Source: Calorimonas adulescens
Lineage (GTDB): Bacteria > Bacillota > Thermoanaerobacteria > Thermoanaerobacterales > UBA4877
Length of the DNA stretch: 64,000 nucleotides
Reading direction: 5' to 3'
Assembly (NCBI RefSeq): GCF_008274215.1
Contig: NZ_VTPS01000005.1
Location: 62,001-126,000 of the forward strand
The notes beneath the pieces were generated by a model that worked only from the letters and a program-made list of their open reading frames with translations, did not search any database and was not told where the DNA came from. The number at the start of each line of letters is the position of its first letter. Position 1 is the first letter of the stretch. Below are positions 17,885 through 28,336 of the stretch, piece by piece. Position numbers and translations under genes: made by a program.

Positions 17885-19036
17885 TCAGTCCCTCTTATAC
17901 ACTATTCTTCCGTTTATTATGGTAGCATAACACCTGTTTCTTATATCCAACGGGTTCCCGTCAAATATCGCTATATCTGCATCCTTGCCCGGCTCTAAAC
18001 TCCCCACCCTGTCGTCAATACCGACTATCTTTGCAGGATTTATTGTAATTGCCTTCAGTGCCTCCATTTCATCCATACCTTCTCTTACCGCAAGGGAGGC
18101 ACAGAGTGTTATGTACTGCAATGGAATCACAGGATGGTCTGTCATTATGGCCACAAGAATGCCCGCCTTCGAAAGTATCCCAGGCGTCTTAAAGGTCAGG
18201 TTTTTAAGCTCCACCTTGGACCTTTCAGAGAGAGATGGGCCCACTATGCACGGGTAACCCTCTTCCTTCAGATAATCAACTATCAGATGCCCTTCTGTGC
18301 AGTGATCCAGGGTAAGCCTCACATTAAACTCTTTAGCAATCCTTATGGCCGTGAAGATATCATCAGCTCTATGGGCATGAGCCTTTAAGGGTATCTCCCC
18401 TTTCAAAGCCTTAGCAATAGCTTCCATCTTCAGGTCAAGTTCAGGCTTATCTTCATCCTCCTTTTTGGCACGGCCCTCCATATACTCCTTTGCTTTAGTA
18501 AGCTCCTCCCTGAGAATGCCCGCTATGGCCATCCTCGTCCTCGGCAATTTCTTCTGTTCTCCATAAACCCACTTTGGATTTTCTCCAAAAGCCACCTTCA
18601 ATGCCACAGGGTCCTTTATTATCATGTCATCTATCCTCTTGCCATAGGTCTTAATGGCGGTAAAAAGTCCACCAATGACATTGGCACTGCCCGGCCCTGT
18701 GACCGCAGTGGTTACGCCACCCTGATACGCCTCCTCAAAATTTCTGTCCATGGGATTTATGCCATCTATGGCCCTTAGATGGGGAGTGGCCGGGTCTGTC
18801 TCCTCATTTCCATCGTCCCCCTCAAACCCCACAGCGTCTTCCCACATTCCAAGGTGACAGTGGGCATCTATAATGCCTGGCATAACAAACTTCCCAGATA
18901 CGTCCATTATCTCTGCACCGGATGGGTCTATATTTCGCCCCACCTCAACTATCCTGCCATCATTTATGAGGATATCGCCACCCTCTATGACTTCACCTGC
19001 CATGGTATATATATTACCATTCTTCAATAATATCAT
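17885..19036 (-). CDS. Metal-dependent amidohydrolase (imidazolonepropionase-like)
   Basis: 383 residues of the amidohydrolase superfamily TIM barrel: metal ligands DAHCH (59-61), KAHAH, LDHCTEGH and the catalytic Asp in MTDHPVIP, plus the closing SLEPGKDADIAIFDGNP. The family acts on cyclic amide, imidazolone or dipeptide-like substrates; the substrate is not deduced. It is a single gene 60 bp downstream of the Gls24 start on the same strand. Confidence 0.88.
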   Translation of the reverse strand: MILLKNGNIYTMAGEVIEGGDILINDGRIVEVGRNIDPSGAEIMDVSGKFVMPGIIDAHCHLGMWEDAVGFEGDDGNEETDPATPHLRAIDGINPMDRNFEEAYQGGVTTAVTGPGSANVIGGLFTAIKTYGKRIDDMIIKDPVALKVAFGENPKWVYGEQKKLPRTRMAIAGILREELTKAKEYMEGRAKKEDEDKPELDLKMEAIAKALKGEIPLKAHAHRADDIFTAIRIAKEFNVRLTLDHCTEGHLIVDYLKEEGYPCIVGPSLSERSKVELKNLTFKTPGILSKAGILVAIMTDHPVIPLQYITLCASLAVREGMDEMEALKAITINPAKIVGIDDRVGSLEPGKDADIAIFDGNPLDIRNRCYATIINGRIVYKRD

Positions 19037-19260
19037 TGTGTCTTCCCCCTTCTTGTACTTAATTTTGCATTTTACTGCAATAGTTTTGTTTAATATTAGG
19101 ATATAGCCATTGACGTCTTGTTGCTGTAATTCTAAGTAAAAAACACATTGGAGTATATTCTTTCCAAATAGGGCTATATTCTATATTGTATCAAATCTTG
19201 TCATATTATCAAAGCCAAAGGAAAATTTGAAACATTTTGCTGGCAACCAGTCTTGATTTA

Positions 19261-19377
19261 GGTGTAAGAACCCCAATAAAAAATAATACGCAACATCAAA
19301 TGCAACCTTAAAGAGAGTCTATGATACTCTTGAATTCGTGGCAAGTGTAGACGGCGCATCCGGCATGGACGCCGGTT
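19261..19377. repeat. Intergenic structured repeat, copy B
   Basis: Within a 370-bp gap, related to 7650-7760 (32 of 38 core positions). It has GAGT-N7-ACTC (19315-19329) and a perfect CCGGC/GCCGG hairpin (19360-19375) whose loop holds ATGGAC. The stem sequence differs from copy A while the CATGGA element is shared, hinting at a conserved fold. The rest of the gap (19037-19260) is AT-rich with nothing recognised. Confidence 0.55.
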
Positions 19378-19407
19378 GTATATCAAAAAGTATGCAGTGA
19401 ATCATGC

Positions 19408-20424
19408 TCAAAAGCCAAACAGTGTCAATTTAAAATCAGGGGTGTACTGCCCTACCTTTATCTTATGATTGTTAAACACGTCCTTATGATAAAAAGGCTC
19501 CAAGTCTCTTAAGTCCTCTTCGTTCAGTTCACCCAGTTGATACAGTGCCTCACATGCTGCAGAGTATGCCGATGCCGCCTCTCCATCCTCTATCTTTATG
19601 GCCAGGCCCCATCCTCTGTCACGCATACCAGCACAGAATACCCCGTCCGCACCCATCTTACTGAATATCCTCCCCTTGGCCACCCGCATAAGAACCGTGT
19701 CAAAACCACCTTCGCCCGAAACCATCTCGGGATAACTCACCATAGCATTGACAATCCTTTCCGACGCTTCCCTAAATGGACTCTCCAGCGCTGAGGGGTT
19801 TGCCATCTTTGCAAACGCTATGGCCATGTTGTAAATCGGCATACCAAACACAGGAACTCCACATCCATCTATTCCAATAGCAATATCCTCTATCTTCATC
19901 TCAGTAAACATGGATATTATTTCTAAAATTTCTCTTTGAAGCGGATGATCGGGGTCTGTATAATCCTCAAGTGGGTATCCCTTTTTAAGACATGCAGCCA
20001 GCATACCAGAGTGCTTGCCGGAGCAGTTGCACGTCACCTCATCAAACTCCAGGCCATCTCTTATCATTTCGCTGGCCCTGACCTCATCTAATGGTTTTAA
20101 TACCCCACACTTCAGGTATGTAGTGTCTATGCCAAGTTTTTCAAGAATACCATTTATTGTCTCTACATGCTCTTTGTCGCCCCTGTGGGATGCACACATT
20201 ATGGACAGCTCCTTTTCCGTTAAACCATACTCCTCCAGTGCCCCACTCAAGACAACATTGACCGCCTGTATTGGTTTAGCCGCTGACCTCATATAGCTCT
20301 TTTTGCCAATATTTCCAACAGATGCTACAACCCTGCCATCAGAATCAACAACTGCTATATCTCCCTTATGTATGTTTTCAATTAATTCTCCGCGGTACAC
20401 CACGACAAGATTCTCAGACATCAT
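19408..20424 (-). CDS. Asparaginase (Asparaginase II / PF06089-type)
   Basis: 338 residues: KSYMRSAAKPIQAV, IMCASHRGDKEHV and TCNCSGKHSGMLAACL are the conserved blocks of the thermolabile/Rhizobial-type asparaginase family. It hydrolyses asparagine to aspartate and ammonia. The stop region overlaps nothing; the start overlaps the upstream C26 hydrolase gene by 4 bp, forming a two-gene unit. Confidence 0.88.
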   Translation of the reverse strand: MMSENLVVVYRGELIENIHKGDIAVVDSDGRVVASVGNIGKKSYMRSAAKPIQAVNVVLSGALEEYGLTEKELSIMCASHRGDKEHVETINGILEKLGIDTTYLKCGVLKPLDEVRASEMIRDGLEFDEVTCNCSGKHSGMLAACLKKGYPLEDYTDPDHPLQREILEIISMFTEMKIEDIAIGIDGCGVPVFGMPIYNMAIAFAKMANPSALESPFREASERIVNAMVSYPEMVSGEGGFDTVLMRVAKGRIFSKMGADGVFCAGMRDRGWGLAIKIEDGEAASAYSAACEALYQLGELNEEDLRDLEPFYHKDVFNNHKIKVGQYTPDFKLTLFGF

Positions 20425-21140
20425 GACGCCTCCCTGTTTCTGGCAGCTACTATCAATGCCTTAAAGATGGACAAAAATTTACTTTCATGTTCAAACATTC
20501 TCTCCGGATGAAACTGCACTCCCAATATGAATGAATGATTCACGCCTTCTATTACTTCCGGTATATCATCCTTAGCAACCGCTGTGACTTTCAAACCCCT
20601 GCCGATTTCCTTTATGGCCTGATGATGAAAACTATTCACACCCACTATCCTCTCGCCAAAAATATCATAAATGATTGACTCTTTATCCAAGATAATATCA
20701 TGATACGGATACCATTTTGGTGTCCCCTCATCCTGTCTGTGGTTTATAGCATCAGGTTTTAAAGATATGTCCTGATAAAGGCTGCCCCCCATCGCTACGT
20801 TTATAACCTGGCATCCCCTGCATATACCCAGTACAGGCATGTCCATATCTGCCGCCAGTTTTACTATCTCTAACTCTGTAACGTCACGTTCCAACGAAAT
20901 TCCCCTGCTGTAGCCAGAGTTTGTTTCATTAAAGTAGACCGGGTCCACATCGCCGCCACCTGTAATCAGCAGCCCGTCTAACCTGCTTAATATCTCTGCT
21001 GCATAACTCCTTTCAGGCTGAGGTGTTATTACCAATGGCGTGCCTCCAGCTTCTGTAATCGCATTGACATAGGATAAGTGCAACTGGTAAAGACTCTCTT
21101 TATAATTTATGGATGTGGTTATGCCAATGACAGGTTTCAT
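20421..21140 (-). CDS. Gamma-glutamyl-gamma-aminobutyrate hydrolase family (peptidase C26)
   Basis: 239 residues from ATG 21140 (MKPVIGITTSIN), which follows AGGGGGACAG; a longer frame starts at 21170 without a good site. PVLGICRGCQVINVAMGG holds the nucleophilic Cys and GVQFHPERM the catalytic His/Glu of class I glutamine-amidotransferase-like hydrolases, with DGLLITGGGDVDPVYF as the oxyanion region. PuuD-like; probably releases glutamate or a related acid. Coupled to the asparaginase, suggesting use of amide nitrogen. Confidence 0.9.
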   Translation of the reverse strand: MKPVIGITTSINYKESLYQLHLSYVNAITEAGGTPLVITPQPERSYAAEILSRLDGLLITGGGDVDPVYFNETNSGYSRGISLERDVTELEIVKLAADMDMPVLGICRGCQVINVAMGGSLYQDISLKPDAINHRQDEGTPKWYPYHDIILDKESIIYDIFGERIVGVNSFHHQAIKEIGRGLKVTAVAKDDIPEVIEGVNHSFILGVQFHPERMFEHESKFLSIFKALIVAARNREAS

Positions 21141-21202
21141 AACTGTCCCCCTCTTATATACATTATACATTTATTATACTATATTCCGGGTGCATTTACA
21201 TT

Positions 21203-21233
21203 AAAAATAACCGGGCAGTTACCCGGTTATTTT
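21203..21233 (-). terminator. Terminator of prfB
   Basis: AAAATAACCGGG pairs perfectly with CCCGGTTATTTT (12 bp) around CAGTTA and is followed by T on the minus strand. The prfB stop (21219-21221) is in the loop. Confidence 0.9.
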
Positions 21234-22332
21234 AACCCCTTTCTGTGCTTTAAGGTATGCATCAATGAAAATATCAATATCCCCATCCATTACCTTTTGA
21301 GTGCTGCCAACCTCGACACCCGTCCTGTGGTCCTTGACCATGCTGTATGGGTTAAACACATAGGATCGGATCTGGTTGCCCCATCCTATATCCTTGTGCT
21401 CACCCTTGATCTCACTTACTTTTTCAAGGCGCTCCTGCTCCTTTATCTCCAGCAGTTTTGCCTTAAGCATCTTCATGGCTGTCTCCCTGTTGGATATTTG
21501 AGACCTTTCATTCTGACAGCTTACCACAATGCCGGTAGGCAGGTGGGTAATCCTGATAGCCGATTCGGTCTTATTTACATGCTGGCCGCCGGCTCCGCTG
21601 GACCTGTAGGTATCTATCCGCAGGTCTTCCGGTCTTATATCCACCTCTACATCATCCTCCAGTTCTGGCAGCACCTCTACAAGGGCAAAGGAGGTATGCC
21701 TCCTGGCTGCTGCATCAAAAGGTGAAATCCTTACCAGTCTGTGAACTCCTTTTTCCGCCTTCAAATACCCGTATGCATAATCGCCTGACACCCTGAAGGT
21801 TATATTCTTTATACCCGCCTCTTCACCCGGTAGATAGTCTAAAACATCAACATCAAAACCTTTTTTCTCAGCCCAGCGTGTATACATTCTGTACAGCATC
21901 TCTACCCAGTCCTGAGATTCTGTACCGCCGGCACCAGAGTGAAGGGTAACTATGGCATTATTCATATCGTAGGGACCGTCAAGGAATGTCTTAATACGAA
22001 GGTCTTCAAGTTTTTCCTTAAATGCCTCATATTCTTCCTTTACCTCTGATTCAAGGCTCTCCTCATTTTCTTCTATACCCAGTTCTACCAGAGCCATTAT
22101 ATCTTCCCATTCTCTCTGCAGTTCCTCAAACCCTTCAATCTTATTACGCAGTATCTTTATCCTTTTATTTATTTTTTGAGACCTCGATGTGTCATCCCAG
22201 AATCCCGGCCTGGCCATCTCTTCTTCCAATCTCTTTATCTCTGCTTTTGCTCCGGCCACGTCAAAGGGAAACACCCAATTCATCTAAATCCCCTTTAATT
22301 TCATTCAGCATTATCCTGTAGTCCTGTAACAA
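21219..22332 (-). CDS. prfB: Peptide chain release factor 2, programmed +1 frameshift
   Basis: Translation starts at TTG 22332 behind AAAGGAGC and reads 23 codons (MLQDYRIMLNEIKGDL, then DELGVSL) to CTT-TGA-C at 22266-22260. A +1 slip on CTTT skips one base (22263) and continues as DVAGAKAEIKRLEEEM down to 21219, giving about 370 residues, the normal RF2 size. SPF (codon recognition) and GAGGQHVNKT (GGQ) are present. An ATG at 22283 opens the long frame artificially but belongs to the wrong frame. RF2 ends translation at UGA/UAA, and the UGA in the shift site gives autoregulation. Confidence 0.95.
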
Positions 22333-22346
22333 TTATATCAGCTCCT

Positions 22347-25031
22347 TTATACTGCTTCTTTAACATTCTTACCACAGCAATTTTTGTATTTTTTACCGCT
22401 GCCGCACGGGCAGGGGTCATTCCTTCCTATCTTCTTACCCTTATTTCTCACTGGTTCAGATGGTGCAGAATTGTCCATTATCGGCTTTGCCACCTGTTCC
22501 CTCTTCGGTGCCTCCTTCTGAAGAGAGATATGGTAAAGTATCCTTACCGTGTCAGCCTGTATGTTGCGAATAAGCTCCTGGAACATTTCATAACCTTCTT
22601 TTTGATACTCTATCACAGGGTCTACCTGCCCGTATGCCCTCAGGCCGATACCATCCCTCAGATCGTCCATTGCGTCGATGTGGTCCATCCACTTGGAATC
22701 TATTGTCCTCAGGAGCACTACCCTTTCCAGTTCCCTCATATTGGATTCGCCAATTTCTTCCTCTTTCTTTCTGTATTCCCTTTCGGCGATCTCCATTATG
22801 GCCTCTTTTAAGCCCTCTTTTGTCACCTCTTCCTTATTCTCTACTATTATGCTTCCCTTCGGCAGGAAATACTGGTTAAGGTGATTAAAAAGGCCATCGT
22901 AGTCCCACTCTTCCGAATATTTACTCACTCCTGTGTAAATCTCTATGGACTCATCAACAATGGCCTCAACCATAGACATAATGTTCTCCCTCAGATTTTC
23001 CTCATCCAGCACTTTTTTTCTCTCGCCATATATAACCTCACGCTGTTTGTTCATAACATCATCAAACTGGAGGACTCTTTTCCTTATGTCAAAGTTTCTG
23101 CTTTCTACCCTTTTTTGGGCAGATTCTATCTGTTTGGTAAGGATATTGTTCTCTAAAGGCATGTCCTCCTCCACACCCAGTGCATCCATTATACTCATAA
23201 CCTTCTCTGAGCCAAAGAGCCTCATCAGGTCATCCTCCAGGGACACATAGAACCTTGAAGACCCCGGGTCTCCCTGTCTGCCAGAACGGCCCCTCAACTG
23301 ATTATCTATACGTCTTGCCTCATGCCTTTCCGAACCTATGATATGGAGACCACCGAGAGCAACAACCTCATCGTGCTCCCTGTCACATTTTTCCTTTTCT
23401 TCCCTGTAAATCTCCTTATATACCTCACGGGCCTTAACTACCTCCGGGTCCGTTAGCGACGCATATCCCGCCGCAGCATTTATTATCTCATCTGGATACC
23501 CCATCTCTCTCATTCTCTGCTTCGCCAGAAACTCAGGGTTGCCGCCAAGCATTATATCAGTACCACGGCCTGCCATATTGGTGGCAATGGTGACAGTGCC
23601 CTTCCTGCCAGCCTGAGCAATTATCTCGGCCTCTTTCTCATGATACTTGGCGTTTAATACCTGATGGGGTATCCCTTTTTTCTTCAACATCCCGCTCAGT
23701 ATCTCTGACTTTTCAATGGAGATTGTGCCTACAAGGACAGGCTGACCCTTCTTATAGCTCTCCTCTATCTCATTTACTATTGCCCTATACTTGGCGTTTA
23801 CTGTCTTGTATATAACGTCAGGGTTATCCACCCTTATCATAGGCTTATTGGTCGGTATCTCCACAACGTCAAGGCCGTATATCTCACGGAACTCCTGCTC
23901 TTCAGTCTTAGCCGTACCGGTCATTCCTGCAAGCTTTTTGTACATCCTGAAGTAATTCTGAAATGTTATTGTGGCCAGGGTCCTGTTTTCATTCTGAATC
24001 TTCACCCCTTCTTTAGCCTCAATAGCCTGATGGAGACCGTCACTATACCTTCTGCCAAACATCAGCCTGCCGGTAAATTCATCTACTATTATTACCTCTC
24101 CATCTTTAACTATATAATCCCTGTCCTTCTTCATGAGGGTATGGGCCTTGAGTGCCTGAATGATATGGTGATTCAACTCCATATTATCCATATCAGCCAG
24201 ATTCTCCACGTTAAAATAGCGCTCAGCTTTTTTTACACCTGAATCGGTAAGGGCCACGGTGTTGGCCTTCTCATCTATGGTATAGTCATCGGAACCAAGT
24301 GTCTTTACAAACCTATCCGCCTTATAATACTTATCTGTCGATTCTGTACCCATACCAGATATGATGAGAGGCGTACGAGCCTCGTCTATAAGTATACTGT
24401 CCACCTCATCCACTATGGCAAAATTTAATCCCCGCTGGACCATCTGATCTTTATATATGACCATGTTATCCCTCAGATAGTCAAAGCCATACTCATTATT
24501 AGTCCCATAGGTTATATCCGCAGCATAGGACAGCTTCCTCTGAGCGTTGTCCATATCATGCTGGATGAGGCCCACACTCAGGCCTAAAAACTCATACACC
24601 TTTCCCATCCATTCGCGATCACGCTTTGCCAGATAGTCGTTCACTGTCACTATATGGACACCCTCACCGGTAAGCGCATTGAGGTATGCAGGGAGAGTAG
24701 CAACAAGGGTTTTACCTTCACCTGTTTTCATCTCGGCTATCCTTCCCTGGTGCAGCACAACGCCTCCCAGCACCTGTACTCTGAAATGCCTCATGCCCAG
24801 CACCCTGTCTGATGCTTCTCTCACCACAGCAAAGGCTTCAGGCAGTATATCATCAAGGGACTCACCATTCACTATCCTTTGTTTAAATTCAGCTGTCTTG
24901 CCCCTGAGCTCTTCGTCAGTGAGCTTTTTCATATCATTTTCCAAGCCCATGACCTTATCCACTATGGGCCAGAGCCTTTTTATCTCTCTTTCATTAAAGC
25001 TCCCAGCAATCTTTTCAAATATCTTTAACAA
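22347..25031 (-). CDS. secA: Preprotein translocase ATPase SecA
   Basis: 894 residues, standard length. Walker A region [26 protein letters not shown], helicase motifs [10 protein letters not shown] and [10 protein letters not shown], and a C-terminal SEC-C zinc motif [13 protein letters not shown]. It drives Sec-dependent protein export. A GTG at 25040 is possible, but TTG 25031 lies 7 nt after AGAAGGTGA and gives the usual MLKIFEK start. It lies 14 bp upstream of prfB, the classic secA-prfB pair. Confidence 0.98.
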   Translation of the reverse strand: MLKIFEKIAGSFNEREIKRLWPIVDKVMGLENDMKKLTDEELRGKTAEFKQRIVNGESLDDILPEAFAVVREASDRVLGMRHFRVQVLGGVVLHQGRIAEMKTGEGKTLVATLPAYLNALTGEGVHIVTVNDYLAKRDREWMGKVYEFLGLSVGLIQHDMDNAQRKLSYAADITYGTNNEYGFDYLRDNMVIYKDQMVQRGLNFAIVDEVDSILIDEARTPLIISGMGTESTDKYYKADRFVKTLGSDDYTIDEKANTVALTDSGVKKAERYFNVENLADMDNMELNHHIIQALKAHTLMKKDRDYIVKDGEVIIVDEFTGRLMFGRRYSDGLHQAIEAKEGVKIQNENRTLATITFQNYFRMYKKLAGMTGTAKTEEQEFREIYGLDVVEIPTNKPMIRVDNPDVIYKTVNAKYRAIVNEIEESYKKGQPVLVGTISIEKSEILSGMLKKKGIPHQVLNAKYHEKEAEIIAQAGRKGTVTIATNMAGRGTDIMLGGNPEFLAKQRMREMGYPDEIINAAAGYASLTDPEVVKAREVYKEIYREEKEKCDREHDEVVALGGLHIIGSERHEARRIDNQLRGRSGRQGDPGSSRFYVSLEDDLMRLFGSEKVMSIMDALGVEEDMPLENNILTKQIESAQKRVESRNFDIRKRVLQFDDVMNKQREVIYGERKKVLDEENLRENIMSMVEAIVDESIEIYTGVSKYSEEWDYDGLFNHLNQYFLPKGSIIVENKEEVTKEGLKEAIMEIAEREYRKKEEEIGESNMRELERVVLLRTIDSKWMDHIDAMDDLRDGIGLRAYGQVDPVIEYQKEGYEMFQELIRNIQADTVRILYHISLQKEAPKREQVAKPIMDNSAPSEPVRNKGKKIGRNDPCPCGSGKKYKNCCGKNVKEAV

Positions 25032-25114
25032 TACAATCACCTTCTCGGTTAAAAAATAATCCCTAAAGGTTTATTATATCAGAGTGGATATAAACCTTCA
25101 AGGGAATGGGAAAA

Positions 25115-25306
25115 TCATCCTACATCTATACACCTGCCACAGTCACTGCAGTAATAGACATCCCTTTTCTCCGCCTTTATCTTTGAATATTCCTTGACCG
25201 CATAATTCTTCAAACCATATATCCTGTAATAGTTCATTGGTCTCAATATATCCGGTATCTTTACATTTTCAGGACGAGATATCCAGTAAGCCTCATTGCT
25301 CCAAAC
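25115..25306 (-). pseudogene. C-terminal fragment of a 4Fe-4S aldo/keto reductase
   Basis: A 63-codon frame without a start reads ...ILRPMNYYRIYGLKNYAV, KEYSKIKAEKRD, then YYCSDCGRCIDVG and a stop. The CxxCxxC cluster and preceding helix resemble the C-terminus of the ferredoxin-linked aldo/keto reductases (normally followed by CP). The frame is closed upstream by a stop at 25307-25309. Read as a relic of a lost gene between secA and larC. Confidence 0.5.
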
Positions 25307-25370
25307 CTATTCAACACCTCACCGCAAGCTCTGCGCTACAAATTTTATTATACTACATAAACATGATATT

Positions 25371-25395
25371 AAAAAGGCAGGATTAGAATCCTGCC
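25371..25395 (-). terminator. Terminator downstream of the larEBC operon (second)
   Basis: GGCAGGATT/AATCCTGCC, a 9-bp perfect stem with a 2-nt loop, followed by TTTTT on the minus strand. Confidence 0.8.
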
Positions 25396-25429
25396 AAATT
25401 TAAAGGGAAAGTTTATGGAGAATTTATAT

Positions 25430-25452
25430 AAAAACCGGTAATACCGGTTTTT
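25430..25452. terminator. Bidirectional terminator downstream of larC
   Basis: AAAAACCGGT/ACCGGTTTTT, a 10-bp perfect stem with a 3-nt loop, flanked by A and T runs on both sides. It and the hairpin at 25371 lie between larC and secA; 25453-25593 shows only AT-rich DNA with a weak hairpin near 25527-25555. Confidence 0.85.
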
Positions 25453-25593
25453 ATCATTAATCCTTCATATTCAGTATACCACATCTCTCAAGTTATTGCA
25501 TCACCTTACGTAAAATTTTTCTCCCTCTTTATATATCATTAAAGAGAGAATTAATACCTATTTCAATACTATGACCAAGAGACAGGTTACCTG

Positions 25594-26754
25594 TCAGTCT
25601 CGCATCAAAGCCAATATCTCGCTGTAAATAGCATTAAATGGCCTACCTGCTTTTTGCGCTACTCTTTTCACATCCTCATATTCCGGTACAGCCTTTACAG
25701 TTTCACCATCTATATAGCCATACTTTATATTTACAGGTCCATACTCCGTTTCAACTGTTCTTATCTCCCTTTTGAGCTTAGACCTGTCCACAAGAAGCTT
25801 TCTTATCCCAAAACTGGTGGTCTCTCTAAATACTATCTCCTCCACCTTAATGATGTCCTCTCTTTTGCATATAACAGAAAGAACAGCGGCTGGCCTTGAC
25901 TTTTTCATTATGACTGGCTGTATAAAGACATCAAGGGCACCCTCGGCGAATAGCCTGTCAATAACATATTCATAGGACTCTGGGTTCATGTCATCTATGT
26001 TCGTTTCAAGGAGATAGACCTGGTCTCTTTCATAGCCCGCAGCCTCTCCCAAAAATGTCCTCAGAATATTGGGGACTTCCAGGTCTTTTTCTCCACTGCC
26101 ATATCCTGTGTTTTTCACAACCATTGAAGGCATTCCGCCGAATTCATCAGCCAGGGTCTTCACTATGGCTGCCCCTGTAGGCGTTACCAGCTCGGACCGT
26201 ATGCCGTTGTCATATACCGGTATACCTTTTAAAAGTTCTGCTGTGGCCGGGGCAGGCACTGGAAGTCTGCAATGGGCAGCCTGTATATAGCCTCCACCTA
26301 CCGGTACTGGTGAAAAGACTATCCTGTCAGGCTTTACCATGTTTATCAGTATGGATGTGCCTACTACATCTATAATGGAATCTACAGCGCCGACCTCATG
26401 GAAGTGCACCTCTTCTAAGGACACATTATGTACCTTCGATTCTGCCCGGCCAAGATTTTTAAATATCTCTCTGGCAAGCTCTTTTTCCCTATTTTCCAAC
26501 TCACTATTGTCAATTATCTCATATATGTCGTTAAGATTTCTTTGGTGATGATGCCTCTCGTCATAGCTTACCTTGAACCCCAAGGCATGTATTCCTTTTT
26601 TGACAACCTCTGTTATCTCTGCATCGTAATCATGCAGTGCAATGCCCTCAAGCCTTTTCAGGAACTTTTCTCTTTCACCAGTAAGGCTCAAGAGAGATGA
26701 TATGGTCATGTCGCCGCTTATGCCTGAAAAACAGTCAAAGTAAAGTATTTTCAT
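25594..26754 (-). CDS. larC: Nickel insertion protein LarC (pyridinium-3,5-bisthiocarboxylate mononucleotide)
   Basis: 386 residues from ATG 26754 (MKILYFDCFSGISGDM), which overlaps the larB stop as ATGA; the frame stays open upstream to 26928, but that part is larB in another frame. HEVGAVDSIIDVVG, GGGYIQAAHCRLPVPAPAT and ETNIDDMNPE are LarC signatures. Here both halves are in one frame, unlike the frameshifted larC1/C2 of lactobacilli. It inserts nickel to give the NPN cofactor, using CTP. A short hairpin overlaps the stop codon. Confidence 0.95.
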   Translation of the reverse strand: MKILYFDCFSGISGDMTISSLLSLTGEREKFLKRLEGIALHDYDAEITEVVKKGIHALGFKVSYDERHHHQRNLNDIYEIIDNSELENREKELAREIFKNLGRAESKVHNVSLEEVHFHEVGAVDSIIDVVGTSILINMVKPDRIVFSPVPVGGGYIQAAHCRLPVPAPATAELLKGIPVYDNGIRSELVTPTGAAIVKTLADEFGGMPSMVVKNTGYGSGEKDLEVPNILRTFLGEAAGYERDQVYLLETNIDDMNPESYEYVIDRLFAEGALDVFIQPVIMKKSRPAAVLSVICKREDIIKVEEIVFRETTSFGIRKLLVDRSKLKREIRTVETEYGPVNIKYGYIDGETVKAVPEYEDVKRVAQKAGRPFNAIYSEILALMRD

Positions 26755-27500
26755 ATCTTCTCTCCCATTCTGTTTATTATGCTGGCAATATATGCCGCTC
26801 CAAATCCATTGTCTATATTTACCACAGCCACTCCGCTGGCACAGGAATTGAGCATAGTGAGCAGGGCCGAAAGCCCATGAAAGTTTGCACCGTATCCTAC
26901 GCTTGTAGGCACAGCAATCACCGGACATGATACAAGACCTGCTACCACACTGGCCAAAGCCCCCTCCATTCCAGCAACAGCAATTATTACCTTTGCTCTC
27001 CTCAATTCATCCATATGACTGAGCAATCTATGAAGCCCGGCCACTCCGACATCATAAAGCCTTCCCACATTATTTCCAAAAAATTCAGCAACGCACGCTG
27101 CCTCCTCGGCCACCGGAATATCTGATGTGCCGCCGGTCGCTACCAGTATCCTGCCTACAGGCTGGCTATGAGAACGCTTCAGATATATTATCCGGCCATC
27201 TTCATTATACTTAAGGTCAGGAAAATCCCTTTTAAGTTCATCATACATCGTCCTGTCTGCCCTCGTGCCAAGTATGTCCTCCCCATGTTCTAACATATCC
27301 TTTATAATGCCCCTAACATGCTCTATGGACTTTCCCTGACAAAAAATTACTTCCGGATAACCCTTTCTCCTCTTTCTGTCATAGTCTATTTTTGAATAGC
27401 CAAGGTCATTATATCCTTCTCCTCCAAGTTCTTTTAAAGCATCATCTATGGATATACTGCCGTCCTTGACCATTTCCAGTATCTCTCTCTTGCCCATCAT
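26751..27500 (-). CDS. larB: NPN cofactor biosynthesis protein LarB
   Basis: 249 residues; the C-terminal half is AIR-carboxylase-like (ILVATGGTSDIPVAEEA, VIIAVAGMEGALASVVAGL and PTSVGYGA). LarB carboxylates and hydrolyses nicotinic acid adenine dinucleotide to the biscarboxylate mononucleotide. Both ends overlap neighbours by 4 bp (larE and larC), so the three genes are translationally coupled. AATGAGGTG precedes the tandem ATG start. Confidence 0.95.
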   Translation of the reverse strand: MMGKREILEMVKDGSISIDDALKELGGEGYNDLGYSKIDYDRKRRKGYPEVIFCQGKSIEHVRGIIKDMLEHGEDILGTRADRTMYDELKRDFPDLKYNEDGRIIYLKRSHSQPVGRILVATGGTSDIPVAEEAACVAEFFGNNVGRLYDVGVAGLHRLLSHMDELRRAKVIIAVAGMEGALASVVAGLVSCPVIAVPTSVGYGANFHGLSALLTMLNSCASGVAVVNIDNGFGAAYIASIINRMGEKI

Positions 27501-28294
27501 AACACCTCATTCATGCTTCCTCTTCTATATCCTTGCAGGTCCAAAGCCACATACCTGTAGCCAATCTCCTTTAGCCTCTCTACAATCTTTAACCTCAAAT
27601 CTTCGTCAAAGAGCCTGGAAATATCCTGAGGGTCAAGCTCTATCCTGGCCATGTCACCATGGTTTCTTACCCTGAACCCTTTAAAGCCCAGTGATAGCAA
27701 ATAGTCCTCAGCCTTCTCCACCCTTTTTAACTTCTCACTGGTTATCTCCTCACCGTATGGAAATCTTGATGATAGGCAGGCATAAGCTGGCTTGTCCCAT
27801 GTGGGCAGGTCAAGCTCTCTTGATATGTTGCGAATGTCCTGTTTTGTAAGACCCAGCTCAAGAAACGGACTCACCACGCCCATCTCTTCCGCCGCTTTAC
27901 GGCCAGGCCTGTAGTCGCTCAGGTCATCAGCATTGGTGCCGTCCAGGATAAACTTTATGCCCTCGCTGTCTGCGATACTTTTCAACTTGCTAAAAAGTTC
28001 CCTCTTACAGTAATAGCACCGGTTGACAGGGTTTTTGGCAAAACCTTCAATCTTCAATTCCTCTGACTCAATAAAGATATGCCTTATGCCTATCTCACCG
28101 GCATATTTTCTTGCCTCCTCCCTTTCCCTCTCAGGGTATGTAGAAGAGACTGCAGTGACAGCCAGCGCCCTGTCACCTAAGGCATCATAAGATGCCTTGG
28201 CCAGAAGAGTAGAATCCACACCGCCTGAAAACGCTATAAGGACACTGTCAAGGCTCTTTAAATACTCCAGAAGTTTATTGTATTTTTCACTCAT
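27497..28294 (-). CDS. larE: Sulfur transferase LarE
   Basis: 265 residues from ATG 28294 (MSEKYNKLLEYL) behind GGAGGT. It has the PP-loop ATP site VLIAFSGGVDSTLL, NRCYYCKRELF, and a cysteine in AYACLSSRFPYG at the position expected for the sacrificial sulfur donor or cluster ligand of LarE. LarE converts the two carboxylates to thiocarboxylates. It is the first gene of larE-larB-larC; no larA-type racemase is in the window. Confidence 0.94.
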   Translation of the reverse strand: MSEKYNKLLEYLKSLDSVLIAFSGGVDSTLLAKASYDALGDRALAVTAVSSTYPEREREEARKYAGEIGIRHIFIESEELKIEGFAKNPVNRCYYCKRELFSKLKSIADSEGIKFILDGTNADDLSDYRPGRKAAEEMGVVSPFLELGLTKQDIRNISRELDLPTWDKPAYACLSSRFPYGEEITSEKLKRVEKAEDYLLSLGFKGFRVRNHGDMARIELDPQDISRLFDEDLRLKIVERLKEIGYRYVALDLQGYRRGSMNEVL

Positions 28295-28336
28295 AATAAG
28301 CAGTACCTCCATAGTACGGATTTATAAACCTTAAAC

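Noticed and set aside
26755-26928. N-terminal extension of LarC (58 residues)
   Set aside because: It is larB read in another frame; the ATG at 26754 overlaps the larB stop as ATGA and gives the canonical LarC start.
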